A DNA stretch of 64,000 nucleotides, taken from positions 2,444,219 through 2,508,218 of the forward strand of contig NZ_CP016757.1 in NCBI RefSeq assembly GCF_001701045.1. Reading direction: 5' to 3'. Made by a program: the position numbers and the translations under genes. The notes below the pieces were generated by a model. The model was given only the letters and a program-made list of their open reading frames with translations, had not been told where the DNA came from and searched no databases. Origin of the DNA: Cloacibacillus porcorum. Lineage in GTDB: Bacteria > Synergistota > Synergistia > Synergistales > Synergistaceae. The first letter of the stretch is position 1; every line of letters starts with the position of its first letter. Below are positions 1-8,558 of this stretch, in pieces.

Positions 1-1330
1 TCCACGGGCGAATAGCCTACGTTAAGCGTAGCGGTTTGGCCTGCGGCGAGGTCAAGAGAGGAGGGGGCCACGGAGATGGATTTCAGGTCAGGGAGTACGT
101 CCGGCGAGAGTGCTTTGATATCTCTGCCGTTTCCCGTCAGACAGACCGGCACGCCGGCAAAGTCTGTCTTGCCATCGCCGTTGTTGTTGTTTCCCTCTAC
201 AAAGATATAGACCTCTTCGCTATCGTGGTATTCGGGAATGACGAAGGTTGCGGTTCCGTTTGCCTTGGAGTCATCTTCAAGGCTCTTTATCCGTCCGTAG
301 TACAGCGCCCTGTCTCCGCTGGTCACAACGGCGGCGAGGTGGTAACCCGCGCCCGTCGAGGCGCCGGAGTAACTCACGTCAATGCTTGTGCCGGCGGTGA
401 TGGCGCCACTGGTCAGGTCGGCGGAGGTCAGTTTGTAGGTGTTTGTGGCGAGGGTCAGTTTGTGTTCGGTAAAGTCTCTCGACGTTGGTATATGCGTGTA
501 TATGCCGTCATACACCTGTTTCTGAAGCGCAGTGACCACTCCGGCGTCTTTCCCGCCTGCGGCGGGAGAGGTAAAGATGATGTTTTTAAGATTCAGACGA
601 AAAGCCGGACGGAGGCCGGCAGACCCAAAGTCAACGTAGTAAGCGTTGAGGTAGCCGGCGCTACGGACGCTCGACGCCGAGCCTACGATGTTGCCGGGGG
701 AACGAAGCCACCAAATACCATACTTTTTATTACCACTAGTATGGTTGATGACTCCCCGCGACACGCTATAGTCGGTAAGCTCCGCTTCGCGGGAACCAAT
801 ATCGACAAAACCGTATTTTTTGCCCAGCGCCTGTGCGTTATTGGAGTCGTCAACATCGGCGTAGGAGAGGAGGAATATTTTATCGGTCGTCTTAGGACCG
901 GTGGGAGCACCCTGTGTGCTCGAGTTGTCCACCGCCGCCTTTATTATCCCGCTGCCTTCGCCCGCGGAGAAGGCCTTGTCGTAGAAGGAATAACCTTTTG
1001 GGTTCGTCACCGTTATCTCTGTCTTGTCCGCGGAGACCGACCCGACATATTCTTTACCGTTGAGGAATTTGCGGATCTGCGATTCGCTCCACCAGCAAGC
1101 CCACTCCGGTCCTATATTTGGGTTGAATTGCACGCCGCCGTCCAGTATCTTTTCCGAAAGCGTGAGCGCCGCGGCGGGCCGCGCCGTGTTCAGTATTAGT
1201 GTAAGTGAAAGTAAGAGAAGAATTAAAATAAAGGGACAGGGATATCTTAAACTCGACTTTACTTCTTGGGGGGAGGGGCACTCTCGTTCAATACAAAAAT
1301 ATTACAGTGGTCTCTGTTCTGAGTTTTCAA
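1..1330 (-). CDS. Secreted DUF6273-type surface protein, C-terminus cut by window edge, frameshifted near the start
   Basis: The minus strand is open from about 1294 to the left edge. It encodes a signal-like segment (ILILLLLSLTLILNTA, then ARPAAA) and a domain with the motif WWLRSPG followed by AGLRPAFRLNL, which is the DUF6273 signature seen in many anaerobe surface proteins. Towards the C-terminus it becomes beta-rich and Gly/Thr-rich. This frame has no ATG, GTG or TTG ahead of the signal segment. The only good translation start is a TTG at 1330-1328 with AAGGAG nine bases upstream (1340-1345), and it lies one frame away: it reads MKTQNRDHCNIF, then stops just after a G6 run (C6 on the coding strand) at 1268-1273. 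One extra C would join it in frame to the signal peptide. Either the gene is in an OFF state, it is a pseudogene, or the base call is wrong. Function unknown; probably cell-surface. Confidence 0.7.
1268..1273. repeat. G6 homopolymer at a reading-frame break
   Basis: Six G on the + strand (C6 on the coding strand), followed by A and a further G4. The run sits exactly where the frame with a good ribosome site and TTG start must switch to the frame holding the signal peptide. A seventh base would restore one continuous gene. Confidence 0.6.
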
Positions 1331-1419
1331 CTTAGTTCGCTCCTTCGTTATTGTTTTCACCTTATTGGTAGGTAGTTTTACTTAGTGCAGTATAGCATAA
1401 TTTACTTAATCCAGGCAAT

Positions 1420-1956
1420 TTATTCGTTCAGCGCCTTTTTTATCTTTTTACGGATTGTTTTAAGGCGCGCCGCGACCGCCTGCTGGCTGACGCCCAGGGT
1501 ACGCGCGATCTCCCGCTGGCTGTAACCGCCTATGAGCGCCTGGGTGATGTCGAACTCATCGGGGGAAAGGGCGCGCATGAGCATCTCGCGCAGTTCGATT
1601 TCACGGTAGTTTTGTTCTTCCGCGCCAAGTATCTCTTCCAGCTCTTCGAGCGGCAGCCCTTTGCCGACGGCGTGCGCGCGGCGGAGACGCGCCGCGGCGT
1701 CCCTTATGTATCCGGGCAGGTGGTTTTTGAGGAAGCACGCGAGCCATTGGGGGTCGGGGCATTTGGGGACGAGGATGAGCAGCGCGAGACAGCCCTCCTG
1801 CACGAGGTCGTCGTATTCCGCGCCGCGTCCCTGGTAGCGTTTCGCGACGGCCTTTACAAGCGGCTTGTAGGCACGGACGGTATCAGGAACGGAAACGGGC
1901 TCCGGTCGTGGTACGGGTAGGGGAGACAAGTGAACGTTCTGGTTCTCTTTCTGCAT
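1420..1956 (-). CDS. Small sigma-70-like factor
   Basis: 178 residues. A region 2-like segment (AEYDDLVQEGCLALL, about residues 45-60) is followed by a C-terminal region 4 helix-turn-helix (QREIARTLGVSQQAVAARL, about 145-163) and a basic tail. It resembles small, phage-type or extracytoplasmic sigma factors, though region 2 is short, so it could instead be a sigma-like DNA-binding regulator. I chose the ATG at 1956 because AGGAGG lies nine bases upstream; the longer frame from 1992 has no such site. It stands alone upstream of the surface-protein gene at 1-1330, in the same orientation with about 90 bases between, so co-transcription or regulation of that gene is possible. No anti-sigma gene is visible next to it. 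Confidence 0.75.
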   Translation of the reverse strand: MQKENQNVHLSPLPVPRPEPVSVPDTVRAYKPLVKAVAKRYQGRGAEYDDLVQEGCLALLILVPKCPDPQWLACFLKNHLPGYIRDAAARLRRAHAVGKGLPLEELEEILGAEEQNYREIELREMLMRALSPDEFDITQALIGGYSQREIARTLGVSQQAVAARLKTIRKKIKKALNE

Positions 1957-2117
1957 TGTCGCAGTCCTCCTTATTGGGTTTTGTAAAGTCAAGGTGTGAC
2001 AACTTTAACAGTGGGAGGAGACGAGGAAGGCGACAACGCCGCGCAGAGGCCGGGGGGTTGGGGGGTGCTGGTTGCTTGGTTGTGTGATAAGGAGGAGAAA
2101 TCTGTAAGGTAAAAGAT

Positions 2118-2458
2118 AAATTACGGTTTAGCAAAGATTTTGGCGCCCTCTCTGAGGCGGCCAGGGAGCCAAATCAGAGTTCTTCTGATTTGTGCGATTC
2201 GGCTGGTAGTTACATCAGAGCTGGCTCGGCGATGTTTTTCGCCGAGACTGAGGGAGAGTTGACCTTCGGTTCTCCCGCGGCTTTCGCCGCGGGCTCTGTA
2301 TGGCGCGCTTTCCGCGCCATACAGAGCAACACTCCTTCCGTCTCGCCGCAAAAGCGGCGGCGATCCACCTTCCTCAGAGAGGAAGGCTAAAAGGGCAAAG
2401 TCAAAAGCTAAATCGCAATTTACAGTTTTCCTCATCGAAGATAAATCGCAATTTAGCT
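2118..2458. repeat. Dispersed palindromic repeat, copy A (MITE-like)
   Basis: A non-coding element whose core (2118-2421) is bounded by near-identical inverted ends (AAATTACGGTTTAGC at left, GCTAAATCGCAATTT at right). Inside are nested hairpins: an outer stem with CCCTCTCTGAGG against CCTCAGAGAGG, a CCCGCGG/CCGCGGG stem, and a 15-base-pair stem at 2293-2307 against 2313-2327. A second copy lies at 39945-40209. A 37-base tail (2422-2458) here follows the right end; in copy B its reverse complement precedes the left end. No transposase is encoded, so a mobilised non-autonomous element or a conserved structured RNA are both possible. Confidence 0.75.
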
Positions 2459-2954
2459 TTCAGCCTGTCGAGTCAAAGTGGAACCGTTGTTTGCTTTTGT
2501 TCTTGTCTTGTCGCACCGGCCCCCGAGCCGGTGTCCAGCGGCTTGCCTTGTTCTACTCCTAACAAAATAAAACCCCAAGCCCCTGGATGCCGGGTCAAGC
2601 CCGGCATGACAAACAAAAATCATTTTTCTCGCAAAATATCCCGCGCGTTTTCAGCGTCAGAAGGTTATCGACCGCTATATAGCAGACTTTTATTGTTTTA
2701 AGACCGCCTTGGTCGTAGAAATAGACGGCGGTCAGCACTATTGCGGCGGCCGCCCGGATTTTTACGCGGGTTGCCGATAGCTGAACTTAGCTCCGTTTCT
2801 ATCAGAGGCGTCAGCCGCCTGTTTTTGCGGCTGACTGAATGAGTGCTGCGCGGCGAAAGCTGGGAATAAAATTGAAGCCTCCCTCTTCGATGCCGTTAAA
2901 AGGAAGCTTCCGCAAAGTTATTTTCTATAATTTAGGATTTCGGGCCGTCTGCGA
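2459..2954. other. Gene-free stretch with short palindromes
   Basis: I see no credible gene. It holds a REP-like pair: a hairpin with arms CACCGGC and GCCGGTG at 2514-2532, and ATGCCGGG/CCCGGCAT at 2587-2607 within a CTGGATGCC...GGCATGAC repeat type common in bacterial genomes. Further on are a GACCGCC/GGCGGTC hairpin (about 2702-2734) and a perfect GTCAGCCGC/GCGGCTGAC stem near 2811-2836. The latter could act as a terminator region between the convergent or spaced minus-strand genes. Confidence 0.5.
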
Positions 2955-4121
2955 TTATTGTTTTTTTTCCGCGCTGCTGATGTTCTTCAGCACAAAGGCG
3001 GCCCACAGCTCAAAGGCGTCTTTGAAGTTCCAGGGGTCTTTGCCGGTGAGGGCGCGGATTTTTTTGAGGCGGTACTGAAGGCTGTTTCTGTGCATCGCGA
3101 GACGCTCGGCCACTTCGCCGCTCGCGAAGGGGGATTCGCACCAGCCGAGGAAGGTGTCGCGCATCTCCTCGTAATCGTTGCGTCCCTCGAGCCCCGCGAG
3201 GGTGCGGTCGGCGAATTCTTCCCGTTTGCCTACCGGGAGCAGGTCCAGCAGGGCCTCGCTGGTGAGGCTGCGCGCGGAGATAACGCCGGAAAGTTTGAGC
3301 TGGCCCGCGAGGCGCATCGCGTCGCGCGCGGAACGCAGGGAGATGGCGAGCCCGTTCAGGTCGTTCGCGGGAAAGCCTACGGCGATGTCGGCGGTAATGC
3401 CTTTGTCTTCCAGGCTCTCGATAAAACCGTGGGCAAGGCTCTCAATGTTCTGAGTGATGTCGTCGTTGGTCCCCGGACGGTTCGGCGTGACGAAGATCGT
3501 GACGCGCCGGTTCCGCTGCGGACAGATGACATTGCGCGGATGGGAGAAGGCGGAGCGCAGCTCGCGCACCATGATCTGATAGGCGTTCTCGCTCGATTCG
3601 TCTTTCCACTTTTTCATCTCGACGACGACGGAGGCTTTGCAGCGCGTGAGGGTTACGCCAAGCTCTTTGCCCTGAAGGGTGATGAGTTCGCCCATGCCCT
3701 GGGAGGCGTCGTAGGAGGCGACGTTTTCAACAAGGTCGCGCAGCGCGCGTTCGCGCATAAGGTTTGACTCAAGGAAGGCCTGTTCGCGCAGCATGATTTC
3801 CGCCTGTTTCTGCACGAGGAGCCCAAAACGCTCGACCTCATCGGGCATACCGGTTATTGAGACGGAGCCGATGACTTTGTCGAAGAATTGTATGGGCAGT
3901 GTATAACCGGGATAGACGCCGGGCATTTTTTTCGCCTCGTCGCTGTAGGTGACGCATGGTTTGTTTTCCTGCATCACCTTAATGGAGGGTTCGTGGAAGG
4001 TCCCCACTCTTTTCTTTACATTACAGCCGATAATGATGCCGTTTTCATCGGTAACGAGAACGCCGCGTCCGATTACCTCGCTTGTACTCTCTGCGATATT
4101 CTGCGCCATTTTTTTAAACAT
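2955..4121 (-). CDS. CdaR/PucR-family transcriptional regulator, divergent from grdE
   Basis: 388 residues. The N-terminal 130 or so residues match the sugar-diacid recognition domain (AESTSEVIGRGVLVTDENG, and later GYTLPIQFFDKVIGSVSITG). A middle GGDEF-like linker follows, and the C-terminus is a PucR-type helix-turn-helix (SGEVAERLAMHRNSLQYRL, about residues 340-360). The start at 4121 is the ATG in front of the conserved domain, with GGGAGTGG upstream; an in-frame extension to 4349 runs into the grdE leader and has no domain content. The gene is transcribed away from grdE across a roughly 196-base intergenic region rich in A and T, the usual arrangement for a local regulator. I infer that it senses a small carboxylate or amino acid and controls the glycine reductase genes; the ligand is unknown. 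Confidence 0.85.
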   Translation of the reverse strand: MFKKMAQNIAESTSEVIGRGVLVTDENGIIIGCNVKKRVGTFHEPSIKVMQENKPCVTYSDEAKKMPGVYPGYTLPIQFFDKVIGSVSITGMPDEVERFGLLVQKQAEIMLREQAFLESNLMRERALRDLVENVASYDASQGMGELITLQGKELGVTLTRCKASVVVEMKKWKDESSENAYQIMVRELRSAFSHPRNVICPQRNRRVTIFVTPNRPGTNDDITQNIESLAHGFIESLEDKGITADIAVGFPANDLNGLAISLRSARDAMRLAGQLKLSGVISARSLTSEALLDLLPVGKREEFADRTLAGLEGRNDYEEMRDTFLGWCESPFASGEVAERLAMHRNSLQYRLKKIRALTGKDPWNFKDAFELWAAFVLKNISSAEKKQ

Positions 4122-4317
4122 GAAGAAACCACTCCCGGACTTTTTATTCAAGAGCATAGTTCGTTTTTTATTATATATCATTTTTATGTTCTTAGGAATA
4201 ATGTATTTTGCCCCGTATATAGCTAGAATGTGAATAGGGAGACAAAGTGGCTGAAGCACCGAATCTTCCAAAAAGAATTTAATGTTTGTTTTATCAATAA
4301 ATAAGGAGGAATGCAAA

Positions 4318-5607
4318 ATGCGTTTGGAGTTGCATAAGGTCCACATCAAAGGACTTGATTTTGCAGAGAAAACCCACGTAAAGAACGGCGTGCTCTATGT
4401 CAACAAAGAAGAAGCCGAGGCCCTCGTCGCCGAGGACAGGAACTTCTCGAAGGTGAGCATAGATTTTGCCCGCCCCGGTGAGAAGACGCGCATCATTCCG
4501 GTCAAGGATGCGGTCGAACCCCGCGTTAAGATCGGCAAGGGCAATTATTTCCCCGGTTTCATGGCTCCCATGGAGAAAGCCGGAAACGGAGAGACCCTCG
4601 TCCTTGACGGCGCGGCGGTAGTCACCTGCGGCCCGATCGTCGCCTTCCAGGAGGGCTTCATCGACATGAGCGGCCCCGCAGCCCCCTATTCACCCTTCTC
4701 AGAGACATACAACATCGTACTCTCAGTCGAACCCGTAGAGGATCTTGAGAAGCACCTTTACGAAACTTCGCTCCGCGAAGCCGGACTTAAGCTCGCTGTA
4801 TACCTCGCCCGCTGCGCGGAAGAGAACGGCGCTAAGGCAGACGAAGTCGCGGTATTTGAAAAAGGCGACACCTTCGAGGAGAGCCAGAAGTATCCCGATC
4901 TCCCGAAGGTCATCTATGTCTGCATGAATATCACGCAGGGACTGCTGCACGACACCTATCTCTACGCGGCGGACCTCCGTCCCTCGCTTCCGACGCTCAT
5001 CCACCCGAACGAAGTCCTCGACGGCGCGATGGTCTCCGGAAACTGCGTCTCGGCCTGCGACAAGAACACCACCTGGCATCACTGCCACAACCCCATAGTC
5101 CAGGCGCTCTATGCCCGCCACGGCAAAGAGATCAACTTCCTCGGCATGGTTCCCACCCAGGAGAGCACGGTGCTCGCCGGTAAGATCCGCGCCTCGCAGA
5201 TGAACCTCTCGATCGCGCAGCAGCTCGGCGCAGACGGCGTCATCGTCTCGGAAGAGGGCTACGGCAACCCCGATACGGACCTCTGCCTCAACGCGAAGAA
5301 TTTTGAGAACGCCGGCATTAAGGCGGTTCTCGTATCCGACGAATCGGCCGGTACGGACGGCGCGAGCCAGAGCCTTGCCGACGCCACGCCGGAGCTCACA
5401 GGCTTCATCTCCACGGGCAACGTCAACGAGATGATCGAAGTTCCCGCCATGGACAAGGTCATCGGCTACCCCGAATCGATCGCGGTCCTTTCCGGCGGCG
5501 CGGAGGAGAGCCTGCGTCCCGACGGCTCGATGTACGTAGAGCTTCAGTCCATCATCGCTTCCACAGCTGAAATCGGCTTCAACAAGCTCGGCTGCGAATG
5601 GGTATAG
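4318..5607 (+). CDS. grdE: Glycine reductase component B, alpha/beta proprotein
   Basis: 429 residues, full length for GrdE. Component B binds glycine and passes it to selenoprotein A as a carboxymethyl group. GrdE is made as a proprotein and is known to be cut at a cysteine that becomes the pyruvoyl (carbonyl) group used to form a Schiff base with glycine. Here that site is SGNC at residues 240-243, followed by VSACDKN as in characterised GrdE proteins. Other family hallmarks are EPRVKIG, GFIDMSG, SEEGYGNPDTDL and GTDGASQSLAD. ATG 4318 is preceded by AAGGAGGA. grdB follows 13 bases downstream, so the two are co-translated. Cys243 distinguishes it from the second GrdE-like protein at 28670-29977 and points to glycine, a primary amine, as substrate. 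Confidence 0.95.
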   Translation: MRLELHKVHIKGLDFAEKTHVKNGVLYVNKEEAEALVAEDRNFSKVSIDFARPGEKTRIIPVKDAVEPRVKIGKGNYFPGFMAPMEKAGNGETLVLDGAAVVTCGPIVAFQEGFIDMSGPAAPYSPFSETYNIVLSVEPVEDLEKHLYETSLREAGLKLAVYLARCAEENGAKADEVAVFEKGDTFEESQKYPDLPKVIYVCMNITQGLLHDTYLYAADLRPSLPTLIHPNEVLDGAMVSGNCVSACDKNTTWHHCHNPIVQALYARHGKEINFLGMVPTQESTVLAGKIRASQMNLSIAQQLGADGVIVSEEGYGNPDTDLCLNAKNFENAGIKAVLVSDESAGTDGASQSLADATPELTGFISTGNVNEMIEVPAMDKVIGYPESIAVLSGGAEESLRPDGSMYVELQSIIASTAEIGFNKLGCEWV

Positions 5608-5620
5608 GGAGGTAATCACA

Positions 5621-6934
5621 ATGACCTTAAAAGTTGTTCATTATATTAACCAGTTCTACGCCGGTATCGGCGGAGAAGAGAAGGCCGACCACCAGCCCGA
5701 GATACGCGAGGGTATTGTCGGTCCCGGAATGGGCCTTAACGCCGCCTTCGGCGGCGAGGCTGAGATAGTCGCCACCGTCATCTGCGGCGACGGCTACTAT
5801 GGAGAGCACACGGAAGAGGCCCGCGCCAAGTGCCTGGAGATGGTGGCGGCCAAGAAGCCCGACCTCTTCATCGCCGGCCCCGCCTTCAACGCCGGACGCT
5901 ACGGATTCGCCTGCGGCGATATCGCGGCCACGGTAGCCGCCGAGCTCGGAATCCCCACGGTGACTTCAATGTACCCCGAGAACCCCGGAGTGGAGCTCTA
6001 TTCCAAGAAGACTTACATCGTCCCCTGCGCCGACTCGGCGCGCGGCATGGGCCAGGCCCTTCCCGTAATGGCTAAGCTCGGCCTCAAGCTCGCGAAGGGC
6101 GAACCGATGGGCCCCGCGAAGGTCGAGGGTTATATCCACCGCGGCATGCGCAAGTCTTTCTTCCATGAGAAGAGCGGCGCTGAGCGCGCGGTAGAGATGC
6201 TCCTCAAGAAGCTCCGCGGCGAAGAGTTCCAGACGGAATATGAGATGCCGACCTTCAAGAAGATCCCTCCGGCAGCGCCGATCAAGGATCTGAAGCACGC
6301 GAAGATCGCGCTCGTCACCTCCGGCGGTATCGTCCCGAAGGGCAACCCCGACCGTATCCGCGTCTCCTCGGCGGAGAGCTTCGGCGAGTATGATATTTCC
6401 AGCCTCTTCGATATGACGCCCGATAACTACGAGTCAATCCACGGCGGCTATGACCGTCAGTGGGCAAACCTCGACCCCGATGTGGTCGTTCCCATCGACG
6501 TTATGCGCGAACTTGAAAAAGAGGGCGTATTCGGCAAACTCCACGATAAGTTCTACACCACGACCGGTACCGGTACGGCCGTCGCCTTCGGCGAGAAGTT
6601 TGGACAGGAGATCGGCGCGAAGCTGAAAGAGGCCAGCGTTGACGGCGTGATCCTCACCTCCACCTGAGGAACTTGTACTCGGTGCGGTGCATCGATGACA
6701 AGAGAGATCGAAAACGCGGCAGGCATCCCCGTCGTCCAGATAGCGACGATCGTTCCTATCATGCTCACAGTCGGAACGAACAGAATAGTCCCCGGCGTGG
6801 CGATCCCCCATCCCGTCGGAAACCCCGAACTCGGCCCCGAGGTCGACAAGGCGGCACGCAGAGAGCTGCTCATGCGCGCATTCAAGGCTATGACTACGCC
6901 TATCGAAGAACAGACAATCTTCGAAAAGAACTAG
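5621..6934 (+). CDS. grdB: Glycine reductase component B gamma subunit, selenoprotein (in-frame UGA)
   Basis: 437 residues with selenocysteine at residue 349, encoded by TGA at 6665-6667. The frame continues without interruption past TGA as UGTCTRCGASM, the UxxCxxC redox motif of GrdB. Without Sec decoding the gene would be called as a 348-residue protein plus a spurious 79-residue one. Upstream, the motifs IAGPAFNAGRYGFACG and SGGIVPKGNPDR are typical of the family. The Sec residue attacks the substrate-bound Schiff base during reductive C-N cleavage. It follows grdE and precedes a hairpin at 6948-6972. A close paralogue is at 27346-28656. Expression needs SelA/B/C/D, none of which is in this window. 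Confidence 0.95.
6665..6705 (+). promoter_or_regulatory. Putative SECIS region of grdB
   Basis: The UGA is followed immediately by a GC-rich stretch (GAACTTGTACTCGGTGCGGT and on) that can fold into the short bacterial SECIS hairpin expected within about 40 bases of the Sec codon. The same stretch after the second selenoprotein B TGA (27613) is nearly identical. The fold was judged by eye only. Confidence 0.55.
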
Positions 6935-6947
6935 TTTTAAACTATCC

Positions 6948-6972
6948 GAGGGCGGCTTTAAACGCCGCCCTC
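6948..6972 (+). terminator. Hairpin after grdB
   Basis: A strong stem GAGGGCGGC / GCCGCCCTC with a short TTTAAA-type loop lies 13 bases after grdB. The downstream sequence has only a weak T run, so it may be a leaky terminator or an RNA-stabilising end that lowers expression of grdX relative to grdEB. Confidence 0.55.
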
Positions 6973-7058
6973 TTCCACCAAAATATTAATCCGAACAAAA
7001 AAATTACCTATTTCAGTAATTCTCTTATCATTTTTATAAAAATGCACAAAAACAGCCT

Positions 7059-7087
7059 TTGCATTTTGCTGTAAAATATCATATTAT
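7059..7087 (+). promoter_or_regulatory. Putative sigma-70 promoter ahead of grdX
   Basis: TTGCAT at 7059-7064 and TATTAT at 7082-7087 are 17 bases apart, about 30 bases upstream of the grdX start and after the grdB hairpin. This suggests that grdX-trxA-grdA can be transcribed apart from grdEB. Confidence 0.4.
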
Positions 7088-7115
7088 ACAAAGCGGCACG
7101 AGCTGAGGAGACCGG

Positions 7116-7523
7116 GTGATAGAGATGACGGCAAAAGAGTTACGTATCGTTACAAACAACAGCTGGATAGAGACAGGCCCCGCGGTACCGCATGAGATAG
7201 TGTTCGTCGAGGGGACGCCGATGGAGGTCCTCGATAAGACGGAAGAGCTGCTTCAGCAGGGTTGGAGGCTCGTATCCGCCCCACTGCCTCCGAATGTGCC
7301 GATAATGCGCGGTCCCTATCGGTCTTTGGTGATAGAGAAAAATGACCGCCAGTATGACAGGGACGGGCTGATAGCGCTCGGCAAGGCGAGAGACCGTTAC
7401 CGGATGGAACGGGAGAACCACAATTTGCCGGAGCCCGGCGAGGACTTCGGCGTGATCGACCGCCAGATGCTGCAGCGGACGCTGCGCGACGCTATGATTA
7501 TTGAGGCTGAAAATAGAAATTAA
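7116..7523 (+). CDS. grdX: GrdX-family protein
   Basis: 135 residues. The sequence (TNNSWIE near the start, ELLQQGWRLVSAPLPPNV, YRSLVI) fits the GrdX family, small soluble proteins encoded in glycine reductase operons of Clostridia and Synergistota. The biochemical role is unknown in the family. The GTG start at 7116 has GAGGAG five bases upstream; an ATG nine bases later is a less well spaced alternative. It lies between grdB and trxA, the normal neighbourhood for grdX. No membrane segment or metal-binding motif is evident. Confidence 0.8.
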   Translation: MIEMTAKELRIVTNNSWIETGPAVPHEIVFVEGTPMEVLDKTEELLQQGWRLVSAPLPPNVPIMRGPYRSLVIEKNDRQYDRDGLIALGKARDRYRMERENHNLPEPGEDFGVIDRQMLQRTLRDAMIIEAENRN

Positions 7524-7622
7524 ATATCGTTTCAAGGTCGACTTTCTGACTGACGGATGATATGATAAGAAATAGATATTAAAAGCTGTGACTTTTAAAA
7601 TATAAACAGGAGGCAAACTACA

Positions 7623-7946
7623 ATGATTGCACTTACAAAAGAAAACTGCGACGCCGAAGTACGCGAAGAGAAGTCAATACCCGTAGTAGTGGATTTCTGG
7701 GGACCCCAGTGCGTTCCCTGCATGGGCCTTATGCCCCACTATCACGAGATGGAGAAGGAATTCGAGGGTAAGGTGAAGTTCACCTCCGTCGACTGCTCGA
7801 CCAACAAGAGAGTGGCGATGGGCTTCCGCGTAATGGGCCTTCCCACCTTCCTCTTCTGGAAGGACGGAGTAGAGGTAAAGCGCCTCTCAAAGGAAGAGTG
7901 CACGGCCGAGTCAATCAGAGCGGAGATCGAAAACCTTATTAAGTAA
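7623..7946 (+). CDS. trxA: Thioredoxin of the glycine reductase system
   Basis: 107 residues with a full thioredoxin fold and active site WGPQCVPC (Cys30 and Cys33). The CVPC motif replaces the usual CGPC; variant dipeptides are common in grd-linked thioredoxins and shift the redox potential. The conserved cis-proline is in GLPTFLFW. In this system thioredoxin regenerates selenoprotein A after each turnover. AGGAGG precedes the ATG. The usual neighbour, thioredoxin reductase trxB, is absent here, so reducing power must come from a reductase encoded elsewhere. Confidence 0.92.
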   Translation: MIALTKENCDAEVREEKSIPVVVDFWGPQCVPCMGLMPHYHEMEKEFEGKVKFTSVDCSTNKRVAMGFRVMGLPTFLFWKDGVEVKRLSKEECTAESIRAEIENLIK

Positions 7947-8007
7947 GGCGATAGTTGGACGGCAGCGTCCAATTTAGCATAAAACACAAATAGGAGGTAT
8001 CTTGTCC

Positions 8008-8484
8008 ATGGGCAAATTAAGTGGTAAGAAACTTCTCCTGCTTGGCGAAAGAGACGGCGTACCTGGGCCCGCGATGGAAGCGTGCCTTAAGGATTCTGGC
8101 GCAGAGATAGTATTCTCAGCGACAGAATGCTTTGTCTGAACCGCGGCAGGAGCAATGGACCTGCAGAACCAGCAGCGTATTAAAGACGCCGCTGAGAAGT
8201 TTGGAGCCGAGAACTGTGTAGTAGTATTAGGTTCTTCAGACGCGGAAGGCGCAGAAATCTACGCCGAAACCGTCACGAACGGCGATCCGACCTTCGCAGG
8301 CCCGCTTGCTGGAGTCTCGTTGGGACTCCCCGTGTATCACATCTTTGATGAAGCTATTCGTTCAGAGTGCGATCCCGCGCAGTGGGAAGAGCAGATTTCC
8401 ATGATGGAAATGGTCCTCGATCCCGAGGCACTCGCAGCCGCCGTAAAAGGCATGCGTGACCAGTACAGCAAGGCTGCTCTGTAA
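8008..8484 (+). CDS. grdA: Glycine reductase component A, selenoprotein (in-frame UGA)
   Basis: 158 residues, the normal length for GrdA, with selenocysteine at residue 44 encoded by TGA 8137-8139 in the diagnostic motif CFVU. The frame is open from ATG 8008 (AGGAGG ten bases upstream; an in-frame TTG six bases earlier is too close to it) through the TGA to 8484. GrdA carries the carboxymethyl-selenoether between component B and the acetyl-phosphate-forming component C, and it is reduced by thioredoxin. It is shared by glycine, sarcosine and betaine reductases, so this copy can serve both B components in this window. A strong terminator follows at once; no grdC or grdD is present. Confidence 0.95.
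8137..8177 (+). promoter_or_regulatory. Putative SECIS region of grdA
   Basis: The bases after TGA 8137 (AACCGCGGCAGGAGCAATGG) are compact and can pair into a short apical stem, as needed for SelB-dependent decoding. This is inferred from position and the obligate Sec in GrdA, not from a calculated fold. Confidence 0.45.
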
Positions 8485-8510
8485 GCCTTACTTATTTAAC
8501 AGGATTTAGC

Positions 8511-8542
8511 AAAAGAGAAGAGCCGCACGGCTCTTCTCTTTT
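8511..8542 (+). terminator. Intrinsic terminator after grdA, bidirectional
   Basis: A perfect stem with arms AAAAGAGAAGAGCCG and CGGCTCTTCTCTTTT. It ends in TTTT on the + strand and AAAA-flanked T on the other, so it also serves the minus-strand gene ending at 8559. Confidence 0.9.
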
Positions 8543-8558
8543 GTCTTATCTGCTTGTT

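Noticed and set aside
36-1199. Long open frame on the + strand opposite the surface protein gene
   Set aside because: It has no domain content and lies opposite a frame with clear DUF6273 motifs. GC-rich coding DNA often leaves the opposite strand open.
4200-4317. Glycine riboswitch ahead of grdE
   Set aside because: The GGGAGAC...GCACCGAA stretch looked suggestive, but the paired aptamer layout and conserved core of the glycine riboswitch are not there.
4723-5619. 298-codon open frame opposite grdE
   Set aside because: Antisense of a well-identified gene; no domains.
6665-6934. Premature stop making grdB (and likewise grdA and the second selenoprotein gene) a pseudogene
   Set aside because: The stop is TGA at the conserved Sec position, and the frame continues with family motifs.
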